From contig ONBK01000009.1 of the NCBI GenBank assembly GCA_900316055.1, positions 1 to 63,539 on the forward strand: a DNA stretch of 63,539 nucleotides, given 5' to 3'. Within the stretch, counting starts at the first letter, position 1; every line of letters starts with the position of its first letter. Source of the DNA: an uncultured Bacteroidales bacterium (GTDB lineage Bacteria; Bacteroidota; Bacteroidia; Bacteroidales; P3). A model generated the notes under the pieces. That model saw only the letters and a program-made list of their open reading frames with translations, searched no databases and was not told where the DNA came from. This document shows, one piece after another, positions 33,271 to 41,496 of this stretch. The position numbers and the translations under genes are program-made.

Positions 33271-34809
33271 TTAAATATTTTTCAGCAAAACGCCCTTTGA
33301 TTCCTGTTCGCGGTGGTGCAGAAGGACCTGACAAGGGTATTTTTCGACTATCCATCGAGCAAGTTTTTCGGCGCAATAGACAGAGCGATGCTGTCCACCG
33401 GTACAGCCGAAGGAGACCTGAAGATTAGAGAACTGGCGTTCGAGGTATTTTTCCACACTCTGCCCAATGAGCGCTTTGGCGCTGTCAAGGAATTGGTCGA
33501 CAGCAGGCTCCTTCTGTAGAAACTCTATCACAGGGCGGTCTTTGCCAGTATAAGTCTTGTATTCGGCATAACGGCCGGGATTCGGCAACGCACGGCAGTC
33601 AAAGATAAATCCGCCACCATTACCGGAAGGATCAGTGGGAAGTCCCCTCTTGTAGCTAAAGGAACTCACAGAAACTGTGAGAATGGGAAGACCTGAATGT
33701 GTAGTGGATAATGAAGAATGCATAGTGCTATGCTGGCCTGCGTCAGCCCACTCTACATTTTTCATTTTACATTCTACAATATCTTTCAGATGCGGCAGTG
33801 CAATAGGCAGGGGATGGTCCTCGATGAGTCGTCGGAGGTTATTGAGGGCCAGTGGGATGGACTGGAGAAAATAGTCTTTGCGTTCGAAAAGGCCACGATA
33901 GCCGTAGGCACCAAGCGCCTGAAGGATGCGCACGAGGACATAACCCCAGAAATGTTCCAGCCAACGCTTGCGTTCCTCACCACGAAATCCGCGTACATCG
34001 AGGTAATGATTGAGCAGTTCGAGACGCAACGCTTCTGGAAGGTCGCTCTTAGCGCTGTAGAGCAGCGAGGCCACATCATACTGCGCGGCGCCCCTCCTAC
34101 CCCCTTGGAAATCGATGTAGAATAGTTCGAAGGTTTGAGGTATGAGGTAAGAGGCGTCTTCCGACCTCCGACCTCCAACCTCCGACTTAAGCATGATATT
34201 GCGACTCTGGAAATCGCGGTAGAGGAAGTAACTACAATCGGCCTGCAGAAGGAAATCTGCGAGGGTATTGAAGTCGTCTTCGAGGAGTTGCTCGTCGAAG
34301 GGAGTGTGAGTGAGTTTGAGGAAGTGATATTTGAAATAGTTGAGGTCCCATAAGATGGATTGGCGGTCGAAGTCGCTACGGGGATAGGCCACCGAGAAAT
34401 CCATGTCGGCTCCCGCCTGTTGGATGGCAGCGAGGTCGGAAAGGGCCTGCCTGTAGAGGGCAAGCATCTCGGCATCGAAGCCCCCACCCTGCCGTTTCTT
34501 GTCGAAGAGGAGCCCATAGAGGGTCTGATCGCCGAGGTCCTGCTGGAGGTAGCAGCGACGGTCGTCGTCGACAATATAGAGTTCCGGCACAGGCATCCCT
34601 TTGGCGTGAAGATGACGGCTATAGGCGAAGAAGGCCTCATTCTCTCGAATGTCCTCATTGATGCAGCCAATGGCAGATAGGTATGAGGGACCTATGAGCC
34701 TATAATAGCGGCGCGAGGAGCCGTTAGCACCCAATGCCAGACATTCCTTATAGGGAACGCCGGCCCAGCGGACAAAGAGCCGCCCCAGTTGTTCTTCCTC
34801 AGAGGACAT
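33271..34809 (-). CDS. Fusion of sugar kinase-like (APH) and RapZ C-terminal domains
   Basis: A 512-residue cytoplasmic protein. Residues 1 to about 340 form an aminoglycoside-phosphotransferase-like kinase (GANGSSRRYYRL, LQQDLGDQTLYG, catalytic loop YRDFQSRNIM, metal loop YIDFQGGRRGAAQYDVASLLY), similar to AmgK-type amino-sugar kinases. Residues about 375-512 are a RapZ C-terminal domain (SFSYKRGLPTDPSG, DCRALPNPGR, FGCTGGQHRSVYCAEKLA), known in E. coli to bind glucosamine-6-phosphate. A link to cell-wall amino-sugar status is inference. Low-complexity inserts KSEVGGRRSEDAS and KMKNVEWADAGQHSTMHSSL are repeat-derived; the latter forms the interdomain linker. It is 3 bp downstream of the bactofilin gene. 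Confidence 0.9.
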   Translation of the reverse strand: MSSEEEQLGRLFVRWAGVPYKECLALGANGSSRRYYRLIGPSYLSAIGCINEDIRENEAFFAYSRHLHAKGMPVPELYIVDDDRRCYLQQDLGDQTLYGLLFDKKRQGGGFDAEMLALYRQALSDLAAIQQAGADMDFSVAYPRSDFDRQSILWDLNYFKYHFLKLTHTPFDEQLLEDDFNTLADFLLQADCSYFLYRDFQSRNIMLKSEVGGRRSEDASYLIPQTFELFYIDFQGGRRGAAQYDVASLLYSAKSDLPEALRLELLNHYLDVRGFRGEERKRWLEHFWGYVLVRILQALGAYGYRGLFERKDYFLQSIPLALNNLRRLIEDHPLPIALPHLKDIVECKMKNVEWADAGQHSTMHSSLSTTHSGLPILTVSVSSFSYKRGLPTDPSGNGGGFIFDCRALPNPGRYAEYKTYTGKDRPVIEFLQKEPAVDQFLDSAKALIGQSVEKYLERQFSNLQVSFGCTGGQHRSVYCAEKLARWIVEKYPCQVLLHHREQESKGVLLKNI

Positions 34810-34812
34810 CGC

Positions 34813-35205
34813 TTATTCCGCTTCTTCAGCTTCGGGAGTGGCGTTTTCCTGTTGCTGACGCACCTCGTCGAGCATGCGGCATTTGCCTGTAAAGACAGCA
34901 CCGGGCTCGATGGAGAGTTTGTTAATCAGGATGTCGCCTTTGACTCGTGCGGTAGCATTGAGAGAGAGGAGCTCCTTGACAGAGAGGTTGCCGTTGACGG
35001 TACCAATAATATTGGCATTGACACAGAGGACATTGCCGTTGACAACGCCACTATCGCCGACAACGAGTTTACCATTGAGTTGGATGTTGCCTTCGAGAGT
35101 GCCGTCAAGGCGGAAGTCGCCAGAGGCGGAGATGTCGCCCTTGATAAGGGTACCAGCGGTGATGATGTTGATTGAGTTGCTTTCTACTTCCATTGTTCTT
35201 GCCAT
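34813..35205 (-). CDS. Bactofilin (polymer-forming cytoskeletal protein)
   Basis: A 130-residue beta-helix protein expected to polymerise on the cytoplasmic face of the membrane and position wall or envelope machinery. Strand-turn repeats with hydrophobic cores are clear: INIITAGTLIKGDISASGDF, GTLEGNIQLNGKLVVGDSG and VNGNVLCVNANIIGTVNGNL. Disordered tails flank them; the C-terminal one is acidic (PEAEEAE). Its stop is 3 bp from the kinase-RapZ start, suggesting co-transcription. Confidence 0.93.
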   Translation of the reverse strand: MARTMEVESNSINIITAGTLIKGDISASGDFRLDGTLEGNIQLNGKLVVGDSGVVNGNVLCVNANIIGTVNGNLSVKELLSLNATARVKGDILINKLSIEPGAVFTGKCRMLDEVRQQQENATPEAEEAE

Positions 35206-35432
35206 TTTTTTCTGAATTATTAAAATTATTGTTTTATTCCTTTTCTTTTATAACGGTTAACGGTTAACGGTTTTTCGCTAGATTTGATTTATTTCAGCGG
35301 TGCTGACTCGCTAAGTGTTTTTTTTACCAAGGTGCTCGCGACCTTCGGTTCAAGGCCTGCGGAGCAGGCAGAGCGGTTAAAGAGTTATTGGTGCGTCAGC
35401 TTCTTTAAACTTTAAACTTTAAACTTTAAACT
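35206..35432. repeat. Repeat cassette sharing two blocks with 52234-52440
   Basis: 35251-35290 is a 40-bp block, starting with GGTTAAC heptamers, that recurs exactly and inverted at 52401-52440. 35299-35356 is a second block with a near-identical inverted copy at 52234-52291. GGAGCAGGCAGAG, a CTGCCTG end, then GGTTAAAG and finally CTTTAAA heptamers (35404-35432) complete it. Confidence 0.88.
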
Positions 35433-38246
35433 TTACTTCTTGAGATAGTACTTTCTGAAGAACGGGAGGTATGCCGCAGGGGCTTTGCGGTTGTAGAAGG
35501 TTGCGTAGTTCTGGGTAGTGATGGGGAATTCGACGTGGTCGCTGTCGGCATACTGACGGAGGGGGCTCTCCTCCTGCTGGAGATGTCGCCAATAGTTCAT
35601 CGCCTCGCCGTCGTTGACAAAACGGTGAATGGTGATAATCTGAGTAGTGTCGGTGAAGAGCGAGGCATTGACCTTGAATCCCGAGTTGGAGTAGTATTTG
35701 TTATTGAATTCCACGATTTTGTGCTGCAATTCGGTAGCTTTGATGGTGCGGTCGTTGACAACAATGACCATGAAGTGCTGTTGGTTCTCGCGGTAGCGAT
35801 AGACCTGCGATTCGGGCGGCAGCTTGTCCTCTTCCTGAGTGGAGGTTTCGGGGGTTTGTGTTTTGACTTCGGAGCCGTTCGATGCATCAGCCGTCTCAGC
35901 ATTCCGCTCTCTACGCTCCGGACGGTCCACTATTTCCTCACTGTTAAAATCGAAGGTTGAGTCCTGAAGGAGGTCGAGTTGGGCCTGGGCCAACGGCTGA
36001 AGGGTGTCGGAGGCCGGAAGGGCGGCCAAAGGACGCAGGACGCTGACGGCATCGGCACGGTATCCTTTCTTCGCCAACGACAGTGCTTTGAAGTAGCGGA
36101 AACGGTTGAGCATGGGGTTGCCGGGATAGTTCTCCTCGGCTCGGTCGGCAATAGCGATAGCGGCGGAATAGCGACCTTCGACAAAGTCGGCGTAGAGCTC
36201 CTCATAGTCGGCATCGACAATGCGCTCACGACGAAGCAGTTCCTTGTAGTATTCGTTGTCGCGGATAAGGTTGGCGAAATCGCAGTCGGGGAATCCCATC
36301 AGCACCATATCGCGGTAGTAGTTGGCCTGCGGAGTGTTACCCTGCCGGTCATAGATGCGGTAGAGCATATAGAACGCCTGCACAATCTCGGGATGGGCGG
36401 TGTAGTCGTTGGCCAAACGGTGGTAGCACTCGAGGGCTCGCGGGATGTTGTGAATGCCGTCGTAGAAGATATAACCTGCACCGAGGAGCGACACCGAGGT
36501 AAGAGAGTCGATGGAGTCGAACTGCTGAGGTGTAGAGGGTAGGTCCTTGAGGTAATAGGCAATGCTGTGGGGGTCATCGGGATTGCCACCGGCATCCTTC
36601 GTCTTCGAACGGGCGGCCGTAGTGTCGTCCACTCGGCTGCTGTCGCTGTCATCGTCGACTTCGTCATCATCAAAGGTGAGCATCGACATAGTGTTCTTGT
36701 TCGAGAGGAACCAGAGGTCTTCCAGTGCACGCATCCCCCAGCGCTGACGGAAAGTCTCCTTGCCCTTTTGAACGGTCTGCGGATTGTAGAAATACCAGTC
36801 GCCAGTGAGGGTGTTCTGCTGCGCACGGGCATCGCTGAGGAGTTCGTCCAGAAGTTCCTTCTCCTTAGCCTCCTCTTCCTGCTTTTTAAGCTTCTCAATT
36901 TTCTCGTTAATCATTGCCAGCCGCTCGCTTTCGGGCATCGCGGCTACAGTCTTGAGGCTGTCGCAACGTTCATAGACGCGGGTGAAGGAGACCAGCTCGG
37001 TGAGCATGTCATAGCGGCGGTGCAGGGCGTGATAGTTGGGATAGTCGGAGGTGATGTTCTGCATGGCGGTGTCGTAGTAGCGCTGTGCCTGGTCGTAGTC
37101 CTCGAAGACCTCGTAGAGCACCTCCCCCATGCGGAGCGCCGACTGAGCCTTTTGGGCCTTGTTGGCTGTGGCAGCGGCGACAGAGAGGCGGTAGTTGTCA
37201 CAGGCCTTCTGAGGTTGCTTGATGCCGAGATACATTTCGCCCTTGGCGAAATAAATCTGGTCTTTATACTCCTCGTTCTTCTTGTCGGAGAGCATCTTGT
37301 CGAGCTGACGTTCCAATTTGGCAATGTCGGCATGTTCGAGGTCGGCACAGGAGGCTTCACCTAGCCTGGCATTGAACACCATCACATAGGGCGGACCGCA
37401 GGAAATCACCTCTCCATAGTATTTGGAGGCGACAGAGCGTTTGTCGAGCTTGCGGTAGATTTGCGCCATAATAAAATAGAGACGCGCGCGCGCGTAACTG
37501 TCCCTCGAGGCGTCGATGGCCAGATGGATATACTCAACGGCCTTCTTGTATTTCTCCTGCGGCACCGTGGCTTCGACCATTGCCATATAGAGCTTGTCGC
37601 GCTGCGAACGAGAGAAATTACCCTTCTCGAGGTTGCGCACCAATTGGTCGAGGGTGGCTTCAGCCTCGGCATACTGTTTCTCCATCGTCTGACAGCGAGC
37701 CAAAAGGACAGACCCCTCGTCTCCGGCACGGGTGCCGGAGAACTGGTTGAGGAGAATGTTGCAAGAGTTGACGGTGGAGACATAGTCGTGCTTGTAAAAA
37801 CTACCATAGGCCGTCAGCAGGTAGCATTCCTTGATATAAGGCACATGCTCCACACCTTTGATATAGATGCTGTGTTTTTGAACGCCCTTGATACCCTTCT
37901 CGATGGCACGGTCGAACTCAGGATTCAGGCTGCGGGCCAACTCATCAGTACCAAGGTTCTCCACAGGGAGCATCTGTGTATAGTCGTCAACCGCCTGCTT
38001 CTTCAATTTCTGCAGTCCTGCCTTCAGACTCTCGTTACCATTCCACCATACATTATAATGGCAGGTAAGATTGTGATATTGGATATTGGTCCACTTGGCC
38101 TTCTGGGTCGAGCAGGAGGCGACCAGTAGAACAAGGAGTGCAAAGAGTGCGAGGAGTGCAGGAGTGCGAGACAACACACCCTTTACAGTGCATTTATCTT
38201 GCACTCCTCGTACTCCTTTTACTCCTTTATACTCCTTATTAATCAT
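35433..38246 (-). CDS. sprE: SprE/PorW-like TPR lipoprotein of type IX secretion
   Basis: A 937-residue lipoprotein; the lipobox ends at Cys45 (LLVASC). The region CSTQKAKWTNIQYHNLTCHYNVWWNGNESLK is the family hallmark. Many TPR-like helical pairs follow (YFAKGEMYLGIKQPQKACDN, ALRMGEVLYEVFEDYDQAQR) and a C-terminal FMVIVVNDRTIKATELQHKI domain. SprE/PorW is needed for type IX secretion and gliding in other Bacteroidota. The first 44 residues are unusual: both the basic stretch KGVKGVRGVQDK and the hydrophobic core (RTPALLALFALLVLL) come from GGAGTA/GCACTCCT-type repeats (38125-38240). The ATG is 2 bp after ychF; a downstream GTG or TTG could be the true start. Confidence 0.82.
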   Translation of the reverse strand: MINKEYKGVKGVRGVQDKCTVKGVLSRTPALLALFALLVLLVASCSTQKAKWTNIQYHNLTCHYNVWWNGNESLKAGLQKLKKQAVDDYTQMLPVENLGTDELARSLNPEFDRAIEKGIKGVQKHSIYIKGVEHVPYIKECYLLTAYGSFYKHDYVSTVNSCNILLNQFSGTRAGDEGSVLLARCQTMEKQYAEAEATLDQLVRNLEKGNFSRSQRDKLYMAMVEATVPQEKYKKAVEYIHLAIDASRDSYARARLYFIMAQIYRKLDKRSVASKYYGEVISCGPPYVMVFNARLGEASCADLEHADIAKLERQLDKMLSDKKNEEYKDQIYFAKGEMYLGIKQPQKACDNYRLSVAAATANKAQKAQSALRMGEVLYEVFEDYDQAQRYYDTAMQNITSDYPNYHALHRRYDMLTELVSFTRVYERCDSLKTVAAMPESERLAMINEKIEKLKKQEEEAKEKELLDELLSDARAQQNTLTGDWYFYNPQTVQKGKETFRQRWGMRALEDLWFLSNKNTMSMLTFDDDEVDDDSDSSRVDDTTAARSKTKDAGGNPDDPHSIAYYLKDLPSTPQQFDSIDSLTSVSLLGAGYIFYDGIHNIPRALECYHRLANDYTAHPEIVQAFYMLYRIYDRQGNTPQANYYRDMVLMGFPDCDFANLIRDNEYYKELLRRERIVDADYEELYADFVEGRYSAAIAIADRAEENYPGNPMLNRFRYFKALSLAKKGYRADAVSVLRPLAALPASDTLQPLAQAQLDLLQDSTFDFNSEEIVDRPERRERNAETADASNGSEVKTQTPETSTQEEDKLPPESQVYRYRENQQHFMVIVVNDRTIKATELQHKIVEFNNKYYSNSGFKVNASLFTDTTQIITIHRFVNDGEAMNYWRHLQQEESPLRQYADSDHVEFPITTQNYATFYNRKAPAAYLPFFRKYYLKK

Positions 38247-38248
38247 TT

Positions 38249-39349
38249 TTACACGTTAAATCTAAAGTGCATAATGTCTCCATCCTGTACGACGTAGTCC
38301 TTGCCTTCGACAGCTATCTTGCCGGCTTCGCGACATTTGGCTTCGGAACCAAGAGCGACATAGTCGTCGTATTTGATGACTTCGGCACGGATGAATCCCC
38401 GCTCGAAGTCGGAGTGGATAATACCCGCTGTCTGAGGGGCTTTCATTCCTTTTTTGAAAGTCCATGCGCGGCACTCCTTGGGGCCTGCGGTGAGGAAGGT
38501 CTGGAGCCCAAGTAAACGGTAGGCGGCTTTGATGAGGCGATTCACACCGCTCTCCTTCAATCCCAAGTCTTCGAGAAACATCTGCTTCTCTTCATACGTC
38601 TCTAATTCGGCAATATCAGCCTCAATACCCGCACCGATAAGGAGCACTTCGGCATTCTCGTCCTTCACAGCCTCACGGACAGCCTCGGAATATTTGTTTC
38701 CGTTCACCACCGAACTCTCGTCGACATTGCAGACGTAGATGACAGGTTTGGTGGTGAGGAGCATCAGGTCTTTGGCCACTTCGGCCTGGTTTTCGTCCAG
38801 CTGCACGGTGCGGGCGCTCTTGCCCTCGAGAAGGGCGGCCTTGTAGAGGTCCATCACCTCAACAAGTTTCTTCGCACGAGCATCACCACCGGCTTTGCCT
38901 TTCTTCACCTCCTTGTCGTAGCGATTCTCGATAGTCTCGAGGTCTTTGAACTGGAGTTCGAGGTCGATAGTAAGTTTGTCGCGCACAGGGTCGACAGTGC
39001 CATCGACATGGGTGATATTGTCGTCGTCGAAACAACGCAGCACATGGATGATGGCATCGCAGTTGCGTATATCGGCCAGGAATTTGTTGCCCAAACCCTC
39101 CCCTTTCGAGGCTCCGCGAACCAATCCGGCGATATCGACAATCTCCACGGTGGCAGGAACAACGGAAGCTGGACGCTCGATCTCCACCAGTTTGGCAAGA
39201 CGCTCGTCGGGAACCGTGATAACGCCCACATTCGGCTCAATAGTGCAGAACGGGAAGTTCGCCGCCTGTGCTTTGGCATTACTCAGACAGTTGAAGAGGG
39301 TCGACTTACCCACATTTGGCAGTCCCACTATACCACATTGCAGACTCAT
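38249..39349 (-). CDS. ychF: Redox-regulated ATPase YchF
   Basis: A 366-residue Obg-family ATPase that binds ribosomes and the 70S/50S interface and responds to oxidative stress. G1 motif is GLPNVGKSTLFN, G3 is DIAGLVRGASKGEGLGNKFL, and the G4 position reads CNVDES (NxxE rather than NKxD), which gives ATP over GTP preference. A coiled-coil insert and the C-terminal TGS domain (DYVALGSEAKCREAGKIAVEG, VVQDGDIMHFRFNV) are present. Length is standard. It precedes sprE by 2 bp. Confidence 0.96.
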   Translation of the reverse strand: MSLQCGIVGLPNVGKSTLFNCLSNAKAQAANFPFCTIEPNVGVITVPDERLAKLVEIERPASVVPATVEIVDIAGLVRGASKGEGLGNKFLADIRNCDAIIHVLRCFDDDNITHVDGTVDPVRDKLTIDLELQFKDLETIENRYDKEVKKGKAGGDARAKKLVEVMDLYKAALLEGKSARTVQLDENQAEVAKDLMLLTTKPVIYVCNVDESSVVNGNKYSEAVREAVKDENAEVLLIGAGIEADIAELETYEEKQMFLEDLGLKESGVNRLIKAAYRLLGLQTFLTAGPKECRAWTFKKGMKAPQTAGIIHSDFERGFIRAEVIKYDDYVALGSEAKCREAGKIAVEGKDYVVQDGDIMHFRFNV

Positions 39350-39699
39350 AGCAAGTTTAAAGTTTAATGTTTAATGTTTAAAGTTTAAAGTTTAAAGTTT
39401 AATGTTTAATGTTTAAAGTTTAAAGTTTAAAGTTTATAGTTTAAAGAGTCTGCCGCATCCCATCCAACTACCCCATTAACCCCATTCAGCCCATTAACCC
39501 CATTAACTATTCAATAACCAATCTACCTGACCTTTGGTCACGGCCTGCGACCTTGTGGAGCAAACCCATCTGCCTGACCTTTGGTCACGGCCTGCGACCT
39601 TGTGGAGCAAACCCATCTGCCTGACCTTTGGTCACGGCCTGCGACGCAAGCAAAGTCGGTGAGCAGGGGCTGGAGCAAACCTATAACCATTCTTACAGT
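39350..39699. repeat. Large repeat cassette with three tandem modular elements
   Basis: 350 bp without a gene. 39357-39447 is TTTAAAG/TTTAATG heptamers. CTGCCGC follows at about 39451, then CCATTAACC-type 9-mers. Three direct copies of the modular element follow at 39523-39567, 39570-39614 and 39617-39681, the third being the long form (…GACGCAAGCAAAGTC…). The repeat period of the first two is 47 bp. Confidence 0.9.
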
Positions 39700-40632
39700 T
39701 CAAAGTTCTTTCTCAATGAGGTATTGGTTACGGGTGCTACTGTTGCGACAGATGAGTTCTCCGAGAAATCCCGCGAGGAAAAGCATCATGCCGGCCAGCA
39801 CAAAGAACATCGAGAGGTAGAACCAGACGCTGGTAGTCAAAGCGATGCTTCCGCTCAGACGCATAATGATGAGTACTATCAGCGAGATCAATCCAAACAA
39901 TCCCGACACCGTACCCACAGCACCGAAGAAGTGCATCGGTTGCTTGCCAAACTTTGACATAAACATGATGCTCATCAGGTCAAGGTAGCCATTGATGAAG
40001 CGGCTCATGCCGAACTTCGTGACACCAAACTCGCGCTTGCGGTGTTGCACTACCTTCTCGCCAATCTTGCCAAAACCGGCCCACTTGGCAATCACGGGGA
40101 TGAAGCGGTGCATCTCGCCATAGACCTCGATGCTCTTCACCACATCGCGGCGGTACGCTTTGAGGCCACAGTTGAAGTCGTGCAGATAGATGCCACTCAT
40201 CCGTCGTGTCGTCCAGTTGAAGAACTTCGACGGGATATTCTTCGCCAGCTTCGAGTCGTAGCGTTTCTTTTTCCATCCACTCACCAGGTCGTAGCCCTCC
40301 TCCTTAATCATCCGATAAAGCTCCGGGACCTCATCGGGCGAGTCCTGCAGGTCGGCATCCATCGTGATGACCACGTCGCCTTGTGCGGCAGCGAAACCCG
40401 TGTTCAGGGCGGCGGACTTACCGTAGTTACGACGGAACTTGATGCCACGATAGCAAGGATTGCCTGCGTGGAGCTTCTCCGCAGCCTGCCACGTGCCGTC
40501 CTTACTGCCATCGTCGACAATGATAACCTCGTAGCTGAAACCGTGTTCTTTCATCACCCGGTCAATCCACTCTGCCAGATGGGGCAGCGACTCGTCCTCG
40601 TTATATGAAGGTACAACAATTGAAATATCCAT
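39700..40632 (-). CDS. Glycosyltransferase family 2, DPM/Arn-like with two membrane helices
   Basis: A 310-residue enzyme. The N-terminal GT-A domain has ISIVVPSYNEDESLPHLAEW, VDDGSKDGTW and the metal motif TMDADLQDSPDE. The C-terminal region has two membrane spans (VSGLFGLISLIVLIIM and WFYLSMFFVLAGMMLFLAGFL). This layout is typical of polyprenyl-phosphate sugar transferases. Donor sugar unknown. It is followed, across a repeat cassette, by DUF4199, with which it may share a transcript. Confidence 0.93.
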   Translation of the reverse strand: MDISIVVPSYNEDESLPHLAEWIDRVMKEHGFSYEVIIVDDGSKDGTWQAAEKLHAGNPCYRGIKFRRNYGKSAALNTGFAAAQGDVVITMDADLQDSPDEVPELYRMIKEEGYDLVSGWKKKRYDSKLAKNIPSKFFNWTTRRMSGIYLHDFNCGLKAYRRDVVKSIEVYGEMHRFIPVIAKWAGFGKIGEKVVQHRKREFGVTKFGMSRFINGYLDLMSIMFMSKFGKQPMHFFGAVGTVSGLFGLISLIVLIIMRLSGSIALTTSVWFYLSMFFVLAGMMLFLAGFLGELICRNSSTRNQYLIEKEL

Positions 40633-40815
40633 ATTTGTAATATTTAAAGTTTAAAGTTTAACGTTTAAAGTTTAAAGAGGCTGCCGCAGTCCCTCCAACT
40701 ACCCCATTAACCCCATTCAGCCCATTAACCCCATTAACCATTCACTATAAAGGGTTTAAAAGGTTTAAAAGGTTTAAGAGGTTTTAAGGCGGCAGCATTC
40801 TTTAAACTTTAAACG
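40633..40815. repeat. Repeat cassette with opposing heptamer arms
   Basis: GTTTAAA heptamers at 40645-40678, then GGCTGCCGCAGTCCCTCCAA, a run of CCATTAACC 9-mers, GGTTTAAAA 9-mers (40749-40785), a GGCGGCAGC core and finally CTTTAAAC heptamers (40801-40829). The last of these run into the DUF4199 stop region. Confidence 0.88.
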
Positions 40816-41331
40816 TTAAACTTTAAACTTTATTACAGTTCCTTTTTCATTTTTTAGAATAAGGGCAGCGATAAAGGCGCCAAACCCTCCAAGAACAGCC
40901 ATAACGATGGCCGAGAGTAAACCCCACAGCGCCGACCAATAGTGGGCCGGATAATCGGCAAAAGGTTCAGCCTCCATCAAGTTGTTGGTAAATAATTCTA
41001 TCTGCCCCGGAATCGAAAATCCCGATAGCCAGATGTAGAGTCCATAGAGCAGTGAGGCGATGACAGCTGTTCCCATGCCGAAAAGCATCAACTCTTTTAT
41101 CGTAGCCTTTCGTTCAGGTAATGCATTGCGGTAGAGCATCGTGAAGAAAAACACCGCCACCAGCAGAATACCGTCGCTGAGGTACGATACCGGACTCTCC
41201 GCAGGGTTCTTCATCAACCACCTCACCAACAGGTAGAGCATCAGCATCATGCCCGAGAGCAACCCGCTCCGTAGGTATGCCCTGCGGTAATTCCCATGAA
41301 TCGTCGATTTATATCTATGAAAGAATTTCAT
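40816..41331 (-). CDS. DUF4199 membrane protein
   Basis: A 171-residue inner-membrane protein with four hydrophobic helices (SGLLSGMMLMLYLLVRWLM, SDGILLVAVFFFTMLY, FGMGTAVIASLLYGLYIWL, LLSAIVMAVLGGFGAFIAAL). DUF4199 is a Bacteroidota family of unknown function often encoded next to a GT2 transferase, as here. The extreme C-terminus (KNEKGTVIKFKV) is encoded by the edge of the CTTTAAAC heptamer array. Confidence 0.82.
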   Translation of the reverse strand: MKFFHRYKSTIHGNYRRAYLRSGLLSGMMLMLYLLVRWLMKNPAESPVSYLSDGILLVAVFFFTMLYRNALPERKATIKELMLFGMGTAVIASLLYGLYIWLSGFSIPGQIELFTNNLMEAEPFADYPAHYWSALWGLLSAIVMAVLGGFGAFIAALILKNEKGTVIKFKV

Positions 41332-41496
41332 TTATAAAGTTTAAAGTTCAAAGTTTAAAGAAACTGCCGCAGTCCCTCCAACTACCCCATTAAACCCATT
41401 AAACCCATTAAACCCATTAAACCCACTAACTTTTCAATAACCCATAACCCATAACCAATAACCTATAACCATTCAATAACCAATAACCTATAACCA
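41332..41496. repeat. Repeat cassette between DUF4199 and AsmA-like genes
   Basis: TTTAAAG heptamers (41336-41360), ACTGCCGCAGTCCCTCC, a run of CCATTAAAC 9-mers (41386-41426), then AACCAAT/AACCTAT heptamers to 41494. Confidence 0.88.

Noticed and set aside
32891..33376. 161-codon minus-strand frame over the tRNA
   Set aside because: It covers tRNA-Glu, its promoter and terminator, and shows no family features.
39523..39681. Possible CRISPR array (three direct repeats with a 47-bp period)
   Set aside because: The repeats are nearly contiguous with only 2-bp gaps, there are no unique spacers, no cas genes are nearby, and single copies occur throughout the window.
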